DNA of 40,281 nucleotides from Methanobacteriota archaeon. Its GTDB lineage: Archaea; Thermoplasmatota; Thermoplasmata; SG8-5. The position numbers and the translations under genes are program-made. The notes beneath the pieces are model-generated. The model saw only the letters and a list, made by a program, of their open reading frames with translations, had not been told where the DNA came from and did no database searches. The DNA lies in the NCBI GenBank assembly GCA_013791785.1, contig VMTD01000141.1, positions 1 through 40,281 of the forward strand. The letters are read 5' to 3'. This document shows positions 5,518-13,740 of this stretch, piece by piece; the stretch's first letter is position 1, and each line of letters opens with the position of its first letter.

Positions 5518-7068
5518 TTGACAGACAATGACCTTAAGCGGGCTTTGATAAGCGTATCGGACAAGACTGGACTACTTGAGTTCAGCAGGGCGCTTGTCGA
5601 ACTTGGCTACGGAATAGTTTCCACTGGCGGGACTTACAAGGAACTTCACGAGAACGGCATTCCGCTGGAGAGGGTTTCCGACGTTACCGGATTCCCGGAG
5701 ATACTGGACGGCCGTGTCAAAACGCTTCATCCGACGATTCATGCGGGTATCCTGGCCAGGACGAACGACGAACACCAGCAGGAACTGAAGGACAGGGGCA
5801 TCCAGCGGTTCCACATGGTTGTGGTCAATCTCTATCCGTTCGAGAAGGTTGCGGCAGGTGAGCATTCCGACGTAAGCGAACTAATCGAGAACATCGATAT
5901 CGGCGGACCGACCCTCATACGCGCCGCCGCAAAGAACCATGAAAGTGTGGCCGTGCTGGTGGAGCCGTCACAGTACAAGCCAGTTATTTCAGAATTGCGG
6001 GAGAAAGGTGAATTATCCCTTGAAACGAGAAAGAGACTGGCCTGGGAAGCGTTCACCCGGACCGCGGAATATGATGCAATAATTTCAGGCACGCTCAGGA
6101 ACGCGCTGGGCATCGGGGAGGAATTCCCGGAACGGCTGGTCATACCTTTCAGAAGAATTCAGGCACTCCGATACGGGGAAAATCCGTACCAGAAGGCCGC
6201 GTTCTACAGGGACATTTTCCTCACCGAACCCTGCATTGCCAATTCGAAGAAGCTCAAGGGGAAAGAACTCTCTTACAACAATATACTGGACATGAATGCC
6301 ACTCTGGAGATGGTGAAGGATTTCGACGAGCCGACCGCGGCAATCGTCAAACACATGAACCCCAGCGGCATCGCCAGCGCCGATAATATTTCCGAAGCGT
6401 TCGGAAAGGCACTGGGTGCGGATCCCCTGTCTGCCTACGGCGGAATAGTAGCACTGAACAGGGAAGTTGACGCGAATACCGCAAATGCCATGAAGAAAAT
6501 TTTCCTGGATTCCATAATCGCGCCTTCATTCCACCAGGATGCCATGCCCATTCTCGATAAGAAGAAGGTCATGCTCCTTGAAACAGGAAATCTGGAGAAT
6601 GTGAAAAAACCCAATTTCGACATGAAGAGGGTTGTTGGCGGCATCCTGGTGCAGTCGAGGGACCTGAGCACACTGGACCATTCAAAACTGAAGACCGTTT
6701 CCGAGAGAGCGCCGACACCGGAAGAGATGAACGACATGCTGTTTGCCTGGAAAGTGGTGAAGCATGTTACCTCGAATGCCATAGTGCTGGCGAAGAACGC
6801 CGCCACGGTAGGAATCGGAGCCGGCCAGATGAGTCGCGTTGGTTCGGTGGAGATAGCGGTCAAGAAGGCAGGTGGAAGAGCCGAAGGCGCAATCATGGCC
6901 TCGGACGCATTTTTCCCTTTCAGGGACGGGGTGGATGCTGCCGGAAAGGCCGGTGTGACTGCGGTGATACATCCGGGCGGTTCCATCAGGGACGCTGAAG
7001 TACTGGATGCGGCCAATGAATACGGCATGGCCGTTGTTCTCACAGGCATGCGCTGCCTCAGGCATTGA
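5518..7068 (+). CDS. purH: Bifunctional AICAR transformylase / IMP cyclohydrolase (PurH)
   Basis: This enzyme carries out the last two steps of IMP synthesis: formylation of AICAR and ring closure of FAICAR. The 516-residue length is normal. Residues 7-150 are the MGS-like cyclohydrolase domain (SDKTGLLEF, STGGTYKEL, GRVKTLHP at 65-72, NIDIGGPTLIRAAAKN at 125-140). The rest is the transformylase domain, with RYGENPYQ (218-225), the catalytic KHMNPSG (Lys278-His279), SAYGGIVALN, and the typical C-terminal run from ASDAFFPF through HPGGSIRD to GMRCLRH. All expected active-site motifs are present. The start is TTG at 5518, with a weak GGTG upstream; the first in-frame ATG lies well inside the conserved domain. 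Many archaea use PurP and PurO instead, so a full-length PurH suggests acquisition from bacteria. The FolC-Nth gene follows three bases later. Confidence 0.96.
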   Translation: MTDNDLKRALISVSDKTGLLEFSRALVELGYGIVSTGGTYKELHENGIPLERVSDVTGFPEILDGRVKTLHPTIHAGILARTNDEHQQELKDRGIQRFHMVVVNLYPFEKVAAGEHSDVSELIENIDIGGPTLIRAAAKNHESVAVLVEPSQYKPVISELREKGELSLETRKRLAWEAFTRTAEYDAIISGTLRNALGIGEEFPERLVIPFRRIQALRYGENPYQKAAFYRDIFLTEPCIANSKKLKGKELSYNNILDMNATLEMVKDFDEPTAAIVKHMNPSGIASADNISEAFGKALGADPLSAYGGIVALNREVDANTANAMKKIFLDSIIAPSFHQDAMPILDKKKVMLLETGNLENVKKPNFDMKRVVGGILVQSRDLSTLDHSKLKTVSERAPTPEEMNDMLFAWKVVKHVTSNAIVLAKNAATVGIGAGQMSRVGSVEIAVKKAGGRAEGAIMASDAFFPFRDGVDAAGKAGVTAVIHPGGSIRDAEVLDAANEYGMAVVLTGMRCLRH

Positions 7069-7071
7069 GAG

Positions 7072-9015
7072 ATGGCTATGAAACAGCAAGATGATTATGA
7101 TGCGGCAGTGAAATGGCTGTACGGCCTCCAATATTTCGGAATGAAGCTGGGCTTGGACAATACCCGGACATTGCTGGCCGAACTGGGGAATCCGCATGAG
7201 GAATTGAGAGCGATCCACGTGGCCGGAACCAACGGAAAGGGTTCCGTGTGCGCTTTTCTTACTAACATATTGATGGATGCCGGCCTGAAGGTCGGGACTT
7301 ACACTTCTCCGCATCTGAGGGACTTCGGGGAACGCATTTGCATTGACAACATCCCCATGACGCGGCCCGAGGTTTTACGGGCGATTAAGGGTATCAAACC
7401 CGAGGTCGAGAAACTGGCATCCAGGGGAAAACAGTGCACCTTCTTCGAGGCCACGACCTGCATGGCATTCCAGCATTTTTCCAGGCGGAAAGTTGATGCA
7501 GCCGTCGTCGAGGTGGGAATGGGCGGGCGGTTGGATTCCACCAATGTTCTGGAACCGGTTCTGAGCATCATCACCAATATCTCGCTTGAACACACCCAAC
7601 ACCTGGGCGACACCATGGAAAAGATTGCTTACGAGAAGGCGGGCATAATCAAACCCGGAATACCGACGGTATCGGCGGTAACTGAGACGGAGGCAAGTGA
7701 AGTTGTCGAAGCAAAAGCAAGAGAGATGTCATCAGAATTGTATCGTGTGGCCGATGGATGTGACATCCGCATCCATGATATCGGATTGCTGAATTCGAGT
7801 ATTTCAGCCATTACAAAATATAATAAATATAATAATATTAAAATTAAATTGGGGGGTGAGCACCAGACCGGCAATGCCGCAACCTCGATTGTTGCGGCCG
7901 AGATTCTGAGTCGGAAGACCTTCCCCATCAAACCGGAGAACATTGCCAGGGGCCTGGAGAGCACCCGGTGGGGGGCAAGGCTTCAGGTTGTAAGGTTGAG
8001 ACCGACAGTCATTCTCGATGCGACCCACAATCCGGGCGGGGCCGAAACGCTGTCAAAATTCCTGAGAAAACATTTTTCGAAAAAGCCGCCGATACTGGTC
8101 ATAGCCATGCTGGTGGACAAGGATGTCGGTGGCGTTGTGAAGTTGCTCGAGCCGCTTGTTTCGCAGATCATCGTCACGGAATCAAAGTACGAGCGCCGCA
8201 TGAAGGCCGAGTCACTCGCAGAAAAAATTTCCGGGGAAACGGAGATTGCAGATTCTGTCGCCATGGCCATTGACCGGGCATTGGAACTTGCGGGGACGTC
8301 CGAAACAGTGCTGATTTCTGGTTCCATATTCACTGCGGCCGATGCGCTGGAACACCTGGATGAACTTCGGATGAGGGAAGCCATGGAAATCCTCTCGGAA
8401 TTGCACGGAACAGGCGCATATCCTGGCAGGGACCCGGAAACACCCGGGCCGCCGCCGGGTTCCCAAGAACCGTTCCGTGTGCTGATATCAACCATACTTT
8501 CACAGCGCACCAAGGATGAGAACACGCATCTGGCCACCGAGGCACTTTTTGCGGTCTTCGACACACCGGAGAAACTGGCCCATGCCCGCCCCGAAGAGGT
8601 GGAGGAATTGATAAGGCCAGCCGGATTTTACAGGCAAAAATCCAGGAATATCATCAATACGGCAAAGGTGCTGTGCGAGCGCTTTGATTCTCTCGTACCC
8701 GACAATCTCGAAACCCTGGTGGAACTGCCCGGTGTCGGCAGAAAAACAGCAAATTGCGTTCTTGCATACGGATTCGGAACACCAGCCATTGCCGTGGACA
8801 CGCACGTTCACAGGATAAGCAACCTGATGGGACTCGTGAGGACCGCTCATCCCGACGACACCGAAGAATGCCTTTCCCGCATCGTGCCCAGGGAACTGTG
8901 GCTGGACGTAAATCGATTGCTGGTGAGGCATGGCCAGACAATCTGCGCACCGGTGAGGCCGAAATGCAATAAATGTCCCATATCCCATCTTTGCGACCGC
9001 GGTATATACGGTTAA
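7072..9015 (+). CDS. Folylpolyglutamate/dihydrofolate synthase fused to endonuclease III
   Basis: One uninterrupted 647-residue frame holds two complete enzymes. Residues 1-433 are FolC, a Mur-ligase-type enzyme that adds glutamate to folate: P-loop GTNGKGS at 52-58, TSPHL, then VEVGMGGRLDSTNV, NISLEHTQHLGDT, EKAGIIKPG and DATHNPGGAE. Residues 434-647 are endonuclease III, a base-excision glycosylase/AP lyase for oxidised pyrimidines: LPGVGRK with catalytic Lys558, VDTHVHR with catalytic Asp576, and the 4Fe-4S motif Cys625-x6-Cys632-x2-Cys635-x5-Cys641. The join sits at Met434 (ATG at 8371), which has no clear ribosome site, so the second enzyme may be made only as part of the fusion. It is almost certainly co-transcribed with purH; folate is the cofactor of the PurH transformylase. 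Residues around 246-257 are encoded by a strikingly AT-rich stretch. The end overlaps the convergent gene by 4 bases. Confidence 0.94.
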   Translation: MAMKQQDDYDAAVKWLYGLQYFGMKLGLDNTRTLLAELGNPHEELRAIHVAGTNGKGSVCAFLTNILMDAGLKVGTYTSPHLRDFGERICIDNIPMTRPEVLRAIKGIKPEVEKLASRGKQCTFFEATTCMAFQHFSRRKVDAAVVEVGMGGRLDSTNVLEPVLSIITNISLEHTQHLGDTMEKIAYEKAGIIKPGIPTVSAVTETEASEVVEAKAREMSSELYRVADGCDIRIHDIGLLNSSISAITKYNKYNNIKIKLGGEHQTGNAATSIVAAEILSRKTFPIKPENIARGLESTRWGARLQVVRLRPTVILDATHNPGGAETLSKFLRKHFSKKPPILVIAMLVDKDVGGVVKLLEPLVSQIIVTESKYERRMKAESLAEKISGETEIADSVAMAIDRALELAGTSETVLISGSIFTAADALEHLDELRMREAMEILSELHGTGAYPGRDPETPGPPPGSQEPFRVLISTILSQRTKDENTHLATEALFAVFDTPEKLAHARPEEVEELIRPAGFYRQKSRNIINTAKVLCERFDSLVPDNLETLVELPGVGRKTANCVLAYGFGTPAIAVDTHVHRISNLMGLVRTAHPDDTEECLSRIVPRELWLDVNRLLVRHGQTICAPVRPKCNKCPISHLCDRGIYG

Positions 9016-9656
9016 TCCGGAGAGATCTGGTCTATGAGTTCTATGAGATATCTTGCTTTCTCATCGTCCCCGGATTTCAGTATCTTCTCCAGGTACTTTC
9101 TGGCCTGGGCGTATCTTTTCGTGTAAAAAAGCAACTTGGCCCGTGACAGCATGGCATCCCTGTTCCGGGGGTTCAGCAACAGGGCGCGGTCTATCATCGT
9201 CATGGCGATTTCTGGCTCATCCAGGGCCTGGAGTGCATTGCTCAGCCGGATATAGGTACCCGGGGTGCCCACGGGAACGCCGTTCTCCATGTCCGCGATT
9301 TCAAGATTTTCAACTACCTGGTTAATGAATTGTTTTTCCTGCTGGTTGAACTTGAGTTCGTCTTCCACACCCATGGTAAGCGGTATCAGAAGGTATGCAA
9401 GCGCGTCGTCCAGCAGGGAAGAGAGTTCTTCCCTTGAAAGCCTCCTCGCAGCCATGTTGTCCAGATACGCCGTGAACTTGGCCTGAGCATTCTTGAGGTC
9501 ACGGTTGACGTTCTCCAGGGTCTTGCCCTTGTGCCGTTTCAGAATCGCGCTGTCCCTGATATCCGCCCGCACCTCTTTCCGGAACACGAATCCGCACCTG
9601 GAACATGTTTCCAGCCCTTTCGTGTTCTCTGCCCCGCACAACTCGCATGTCACCAT
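9012..9656 (-). CDS. Zinc-ribbon protein with C-terminal TPR repeats (214 aa)
   Basis: The protein starts with a zinc ribbon (CELCGAENTKGLETCSRCGF: Cys4, Cys7, Cys18, Cys21), continues with a charged helical segment (about 25-120), and ends with TPR-like helices (about 130-210, including ALQALDEPEIAMTMIDRALLLNP and a YAQARKYLEKIL repeat). There is no membrane segment. Zinc ribbon plus TPR suggests an adaptor in the cytoplasm; no specific function can be given. A TATA-like CTTTATCTA on the minus strand (9685-9693) predicts a short leader that contains GAGTGA before the ATG. The 4-base tail-to-tail overlap with the FolC-Nth gene is notable. Confidence 0.85.
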   Translation of the reverse strand: MVTCELCGAENTKGLETCSRCGFVFRKEVRADIRDSAILKRHKGKTLENVNRDLKNAQAKFTAYLDNMAARRLSREELSSLLDDALAYLLIPLTMGVEDELKFNQQEKQFINQVVENLEIADMENGVPVGTPGTYIRLSNALQALDEPEIAMTMIDRALLLNPRNRDAMLSRAKLLFYTKRYAQARKYLEKILKSGDDEKARYLIELIDQISPD

Positions 9657-9872
9657 GATTTCACTCGTTAATCACCCATGTAATAGATAAAGATTGGTTC
9701 ATTTTGTAAGAGTTCGGTCTTCTGATGTTTGCTCGTTAAATTGTAGTTTTTAGTGAACAGTGAATAGTGATAAGTGAAAAACTGAGTATTTTCCTTGAGT
9801 ACCGATTTTTTTCACCATTTACCTCCCAACGTCACTTTTCACTATTCGCTTCGGCCAGTCAATCCGTCGTAA

Positions 9873-9904
9873 ATCTAAAATCTACAATTCCCAAATCTAC
9901 AATC
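9873..9904 (+). repeat. 32-base dispersed repeat, copy upstream of the Tad operon
   Basis: The sequence begins ATCTAAAATCTACAATTCCC. It matches the reverse complement of 16584-16615 at 29 of 32 positions, so inverted copies lie on either side of the pilus operon. A partial third copy is at 25536-25555. Confidence 0.7.
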
Positions 9905-9947
9905 GTTATTGCTTCATTTCACTGAATACTTGCTTACCAGCGACAGC

Positions 9948-9957
9948 TATATATATA
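9948..9957 (+). promoter_or_regulatory. TATA box for the Tad-pilus operon
   Basis: TATATATATA ends 26 bases before the ATG at 9984, so transcription should start only a few bases ahead of the start codon. Confidence 0.6.
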
Positions 9958-9983
9958 TTGAAACTATTAATTGGAGCGAGAGG

Positions 9984-11024
9984 ATGTTGAGACAAAATTT
10001 TACCATTGCAAGTGGAAGACCTGTGAAAGCGAATACTAGAACCGCACAGCGTCTTAGGCCGCACAAGATATGGGATGACGATGGCGTCGCCTCCACCGTG
10101 GGAACCATCATGGCCATGATGGTATTCCTGGCGGCTCTGTCCATGTTCACCAGCCAGTACGTTCCGGTCTGGATGGAGGAAAATGAAGCCAGCCACATGA
10201 GTGCCGCCTACGGTCAGTTCGCAGCCCTGAAACAGGCTGTTGACATGCAGATTTTGGCTGGTACAATTCAGGGTTCATCCCCCGTACAGATGTTCTCGCC
10301 CGTGAAACTGGGAGCTGAAGGAATTCCAATGTTCGCCGCGCCAACGCCAGGCTACCTGTCCGTGTACCGTTCGGACAGTTACAACAACGTGAGTTTCAGT
10401 TTCAATACTTCAGCCGCCGTGTTGAATCACACAGCAAATGCCGGCGGAACCATCAAGCTCTACGTGCCCAACAGGTACTTCATACCGCAGACCCTGGCCT
10501 ACGAGGGTGACACACTCATCCTCAAGCAATCCGACGGAGAGTACATGAAGGCCATGCCCCAGTTCATCGTCACCAGGATTGGCCTCGATTCTTACACGAT
10601 ATCCTACACGCAGGTAGACCTGAGGGGAGATGATTCCAATTATGTCGGTTTCGGAACAAGGGGAATCCAGACGACACTTAGGGCAGTTACAACAACCACG
10701 TTCAACAATCTCACCGACGAGATAGGGCCGGGCAATCCCGCCAAGAACCCTTACCTTTACTTCAACCAAACCACCTGGTACGAGAGAGCCTGGAACTCAT
10801 CCTTCAATCAGACCCTCTCCGCCGCCGGGATGGTATACGGGACTCCGGCCCAACTGGCTGCCGGAACTGTCGATTACACTATTGTCTCGACACTCAGACC
10901 AAACAACGACCCGATTGACGATTTTTATGAGGTGAGTGTGAGAATCAATCCGAACGTCGTATCCCGATTTACACTGACTGTTGCTTATGTGGAGGTATCT
11001 ACCGCTGAAATGGGGGCGGCATAG
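9984..11024 (+). CDS. Pilin-like secreted protein, first gene of the Tad operon (346 aa)
   Basis: After a ~30-residue basic leader, the segment WDDDGVASTVGTIMAMMVFL looks like a class III (prepilin-type) signal: charged residues, G, then a hydrophobic helix of about 20 residues. Archaeal prepilin peptidase would cut at the glycine. The mature part is rich in Asn, Thr and aromatic residues with alternating beta-type hydrophobicity and several possible N-glycosylation sites (NNVS, NHTA, NQTT, NSSF, NQTL). It is probably a pilin or pseudopilin exported by the motor encoded next door. I chose the ATG at 9984 because the TATA box is placed for a start just before it; a longer frame from a TTG at 9909 would begin upstream of the promoter. 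The stop is 11 bases before the first ATPase gene. Confidence 0.8.
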   Translation: MLRQNFTIASGRPVKANTRTAQRLRPHKIWDDDGVASTVGTIMAMMVFLAALSMFTSQYVPVWMEENEASHMSAAYGQFAALKQAVDMQILAGTIQGSSPVQMFSPVKLGAEGIPMFAAPTPGYLSVYRSDSYNNVSFSFNTSAAVLNHTANAGGTIKLYVPNRYFIPQTLAYEGDTLILKQSDGEYMKAMPQFIVTRIGLDSYTISYTQVDLRGDDSNYVGFGTRGIQTTLRAVTTTTFNNLTDEIGPGNPAKNPYLYFNQTTWYERAWNSSFNQTLSAAGMVYGTPAQLAAGTVDYTIVSTLRPNNDPIDDFYEVSVRINPNVVSRFTLTVAYVEVSTAEMGAA

Positions 11025-11035
11025 GAGGAAGGACC

Positions 11036-12730
11036 ATGGGGATGAAGCAATCGTTGATGCAAAAAATGCTGAAGAAGAAATCGCAAACCCTCAAGGTCAT
11101 GGTCCCGGTTGGCGTCATCGCCCTGGAACAGAAATGGAAGGAAGGAAAAGGTTCGCCGCTGTGTCCAATACCGGACATCACCGAAACCGGCGTTGACGAG
11201 ATTGAGATATACACAATCAAGGAACCGTTTTGCTACGCCAGAATAATATATGACAACAACGAATCCGAATTCGTTTACCAGATTCATGAACCACCCATGG
11301 ACGAAAAGGAAGCTGACATTCTCAAACTGGTCAAGGACACACTTCAGAGGACACTTGAGTATGAACTGGACAAGATGGCCATTAAGGACAAGAGCGAGTA
11401 CCTGAAGAAGAGCGTGGACAGTTACATAAAGAGCCGAGAGATGCGCCTTGAACCTGCCACGGTCAGGAAGATTCATTATTTCATTGCAAGGGACTTTGTG
11501 GGCTACGGGTCCATCGATTCCATGATGAATGACAAGTATATCGAGGATATCTCATGCGACGGGACCAATGTGCCGATATTCATTTATCACCAGAAATACG
11601 AATCCGTCAAGACCGACGTGAAATTTGAGGAAGAAGCGGACTTGAACAGCTTTGTGATTTACCTGGGACAGCGCTGCGGCAAGCAGGTCTCGGTGTCCGT
11701 GCCAATCCTGGACGGTACCACCACAGAGGGTCACAGAGTTCAGGCAACATACGGTACCGAAGTGACAACACGCGGCTCGTCGTTCACAATCAGACGTTTC
11801 AAGGAGAAGCCTTTCACGCCTGTGGAGTTGATTACATACAACACTGCGTCGCTGAATATGGTGGCCTATGCCTGGATGCTGGTGGAGCACGGTCAGTCAA
11901 TGATCATCGCCGGCGGAACGGCAAGCGGAAAGACCGCGACGCTGAACGCACTGGCACTTTTCATCAAGCCCGGCGCCAAGGTCATCACCATGGAGGATAC
12001 CAGGGAAATCAATCTACCCCACGAGAACTGGATTCCCGGCACAACCAGGACCGGTGTGGGTGAGCGTGACAAGAACGGCAAGGCAGCGGGCGAAATAGAC
12101 ATGTTCGAACTCGTCAGGGCCGCACTGAGGCAGAGGCCTGATTACATCATTGTGGGAGAGGTCAGGGGCGCCGAGACGGCAACCATGTTCCAGGCCATGG
12201 CAACCGGCCACACAACGTATTCAACTATGCATGCGGATTCCGTCAAGAGCATGATCAACAGGCTGGAAAATCCGCCCATCAGCACGCCGAGGATTCTGCT
12301 CACATCTCTCAATTTCGTCATCATTCAGAAACATGTCAGGGTGGGTGACAGCATCGTCAGACGCATCACCCAAATCGTCGAACTCGTCGGTTTCGAGCCC
12401 GAGACCAACGAGGTCATAACTAACATGGTCTACGAATGGGATCAGCGGAGCGATTCATTCATTTACAAGGGACACAGTTTCATGCTGGACCAGATCATGG
12501 AAATGAAGAACATGACCCACGAGGAGATGAACGCCGAGATGAAAAGGCGAGTGGACATCATTAAGTACATGGTGGAGAAGGAAATCGTTGATTTCAGGAA
12601 GATATCCAATCTCGTGGTTTCATATTACAAGGAACCCATGGAAACGATTCAGAAAATCAGAGAGGAGATGGGGTGGATTGAAGAATCATCCCTGCTGATG
12701 AACGAGGGAGGTGCAGACATTGGCGCATGA
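11036..12730 (+). CDS. TadA-type secretion/pilus assembly ATPase, paralogue 1 (564 aa)
   Basis: This is a hexameric type II/IV secretion ATPase of the archaeal TadA/ArlI class, which powers pilin assembly at the inner face of the membrane. The N-terminal half (about 1-240) contains the family's SCDGTNVPIFIYH and GSSFTIRRF motifs. The motor domain has Walker A GGTASGKT (293-300), an Asp-box region around MEDTREINLPHENW, Walker B DYIIVGE with Glu375, and the His box STMHADS with His399. All catalytic residues are present. An excellent ribosome site GGAGGA (11024-11029) overlaps the stop of the previous gene and is well spaced for the ATG at 11036. The end overlaps the platform gene by 11 bases, which suggests translational coupling. 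A second ATPase lies at the end of the operon. Confidence 0.95.
   Translation: MGMKQSLMQKMLKKKSQTLKVMVPVGVIALEQKWKEGKGSPLCPIPDITETGVDEIEIYTIKEPFCYARIIYDNNESEFVYQIHEPPMDEKEADILKLVKDTLQRTLEYELDKMAIKDKSEYLKKSVDSYIKSREMRLEPATVRKIHYFIARDFVGYGSIDSMMNDKYIEDISCDGTNVPIFIYHQKYESVKTDVKFEEEADLNSFVIYLGQRCGKQVSVSVPILDGTTTEGHRVQATYGTEVTTRGSSFTIRRFKEKPFTPVELITYNTASLNMVAYAWMLVEHGQSMIIAGGTASGKTATLNALALFIKPGAKVITMEDTREINLPHENWIPGTTRTGVGERDKNGKAAGEIDMFELVRAALRQRPDYIIVGEVRGAETATMFQAMATGHTTYSTMHADSVKSMINRLENPPISTPRILLTSLNFVIIQKHVRVGDSIVRRITQIVELVGFEPETNEVITNMVYEWDQRSDSFIYKGHSFMLDQIMEMKNMTHEEMNAEMKRRVDIIKYMVEKEIVDFRKISNLVVSYYKEPMETIQKIREEMGWIEESSLLMNEGGADIGA
12706..12713 (+). promoter_or_regulatory. Ribosome site that sets the TadB start at TTG 12720
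   Basis: GGGAGGTG is followed by 6 bases and then an in-frame TTG at 12720. An in-frame GTG at 12711 lies inside this ribosome site and is therefore an unlikely start. Confidence 0.6.
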
Positions 12731-13736
12731 GACCCAGGACACGTTCCAGAAACTGGAAACCAAGGGTCGCCACCTGAGGACGAAGAGGTCCAGGGAGGTT
12801 GAGGTGAACGCACCCCATCTGATACGGTTACCCAAGGGCGCTGTCCCGGAATATATCAAATTGTCATCGTTCCAGGAACTGAGCTGGCGCATCATGGGGA
12901 AACGTGTGAAGGCCAAGTACACCGAGGACCAGGAACTTGAGGAGAACCTCCTGAAGGCCCATATGAAAATAAGGCCCGAAGAATTCATGGCCACAATTTA
13001 CATGACCGCGTTGATGCTCGCCATTGTGGGCATCATTGGCGGAATCGCCGTTTTCGTTATTTTCACATTGTTACTGGACATGATGTTTGTGGGATTGCTC
13101 CTTGCAATCGTAATGCCTATAGGTCTGCCGATCATGGCGATGGTCATCATGAAAGGATCCCCCCACAGCAAGGCCAAGGCCAGAGGAAGAGACATAGACA
13201 AGCGCATATCATCCGCAATGAGTTTCATATCCGCAATGGCATCCGCCAACGTTCCGGTGGACATGGTGTTCAAGGAACTGTCCAGGCAGTCCGTTTATGG
13301 CGAGATACAGAAGGAAGCGGAGTGGATTACCAGGGACACTGAATTGCTGGGCATTGACATATTGACCGCAATCAAGCGCGGCGGCGGACGTTCGCCCTCT
13401 CAGAAATTCCAGGATTTCTTGCAGGGAGTGGTGACGACGTCCACATCCGGCGGTCAGCTCAAGCCCTATTTCCTGATGAAGGCGACAGAGTACGAAAAGG
13501 AAAACAAGCTAATGCTCAAGAGCACCATGGAAACCCTGTCCATGATGGGGGAGAGCTATGTCACTGTGGTGGTGGCGTTCCCGCTTTTCCTTGTGGTCAT
13601 TCTGGCCATCATGGCCATCATCGGCGGCAATGCCGAGAACACACTCACGATTCTCTATGCGGTGGTTGGGCTGATGATACCGCTGTCCCAGTTCGGATTC
13701 ATATTCGTGGTCTGGAACATCAGTCAGGAGACCTGA
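12720..13736 (+). CDS. TadB-type membrane platform protein (T2SSF domain, 338 aa)
   Basis: The protein is a T2SSF-type inner-membrane platform. A basic cytoplasmic N-terminus (about 1-85) leads to two closely spaced membrane helices (about 90-140), then a cytoplasmic four-helix domain (ISSAMSFISAMASANVPVDM and following), and two C-terminal helices (SYVTVVVAFPLFLVVILAIM and the final 25 residues). Platform proteins couple ATPase rotation to pilin extraction from the membrane. The start is TTG at 12720, because the strong ribosome site is spaced for it; an upstream GTG at 12711 would add only three residues. It overlaps the upstream ATPase gene by 11 bases, and the TadC-type gene follows after four bases. 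Confidence 0.9.
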   Translation: MAHETQDTFQKLETKGRHLRTKRSREVEVNAPHLIRLPKGAVPEYIKLSSFQELSWRIMGKRVKAKYTEDQELEENLLKAHMKIRPEEFMATIYMTALMLAIVGIIGGIAVFVIFTLLLDMMFVGLLLAIVMPIGLPIMAMVIMKGSPHSKAKARGRDIDKRISSAMSFISAMASANVPVDMVFKELSRQSVYGEIQKEAEWITRDTELLGIDILTAIKRGGGRSPSQKFQDFLQGVVTTSTSGGQLKPYFLMKATEYEKENKLMLKSTMETLSMMGESYVTVVVAFPLFLVVILAIMAIIGGNAENTLTILYAVVGLMIPLSQFGFIFVVWNISQET

Positions 13737-13740
13737 TAAC

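Larger units (their letters stand above)
9657..9983. other. Intergenic region upstream of the Tad operon, with degenerate short repeats
   Basis: AT-rich. It contains AGTGAATAGTGATAAGTGAA-like sequence near 9750-9775 and a partial inverted match near 9832-9850, the left copy of the 32-base dispersed repeat (9873-9904), and the Tad operon TATA box. No coding or RNA gene was recognised. Confidence 0.55.

Noticed and set aside
9909-9983. Longer start (TTG 9909) for the pilin-like protein
   Set aside because: It would place the start upstream of the TATA box and add a leader unlike a class III signal.
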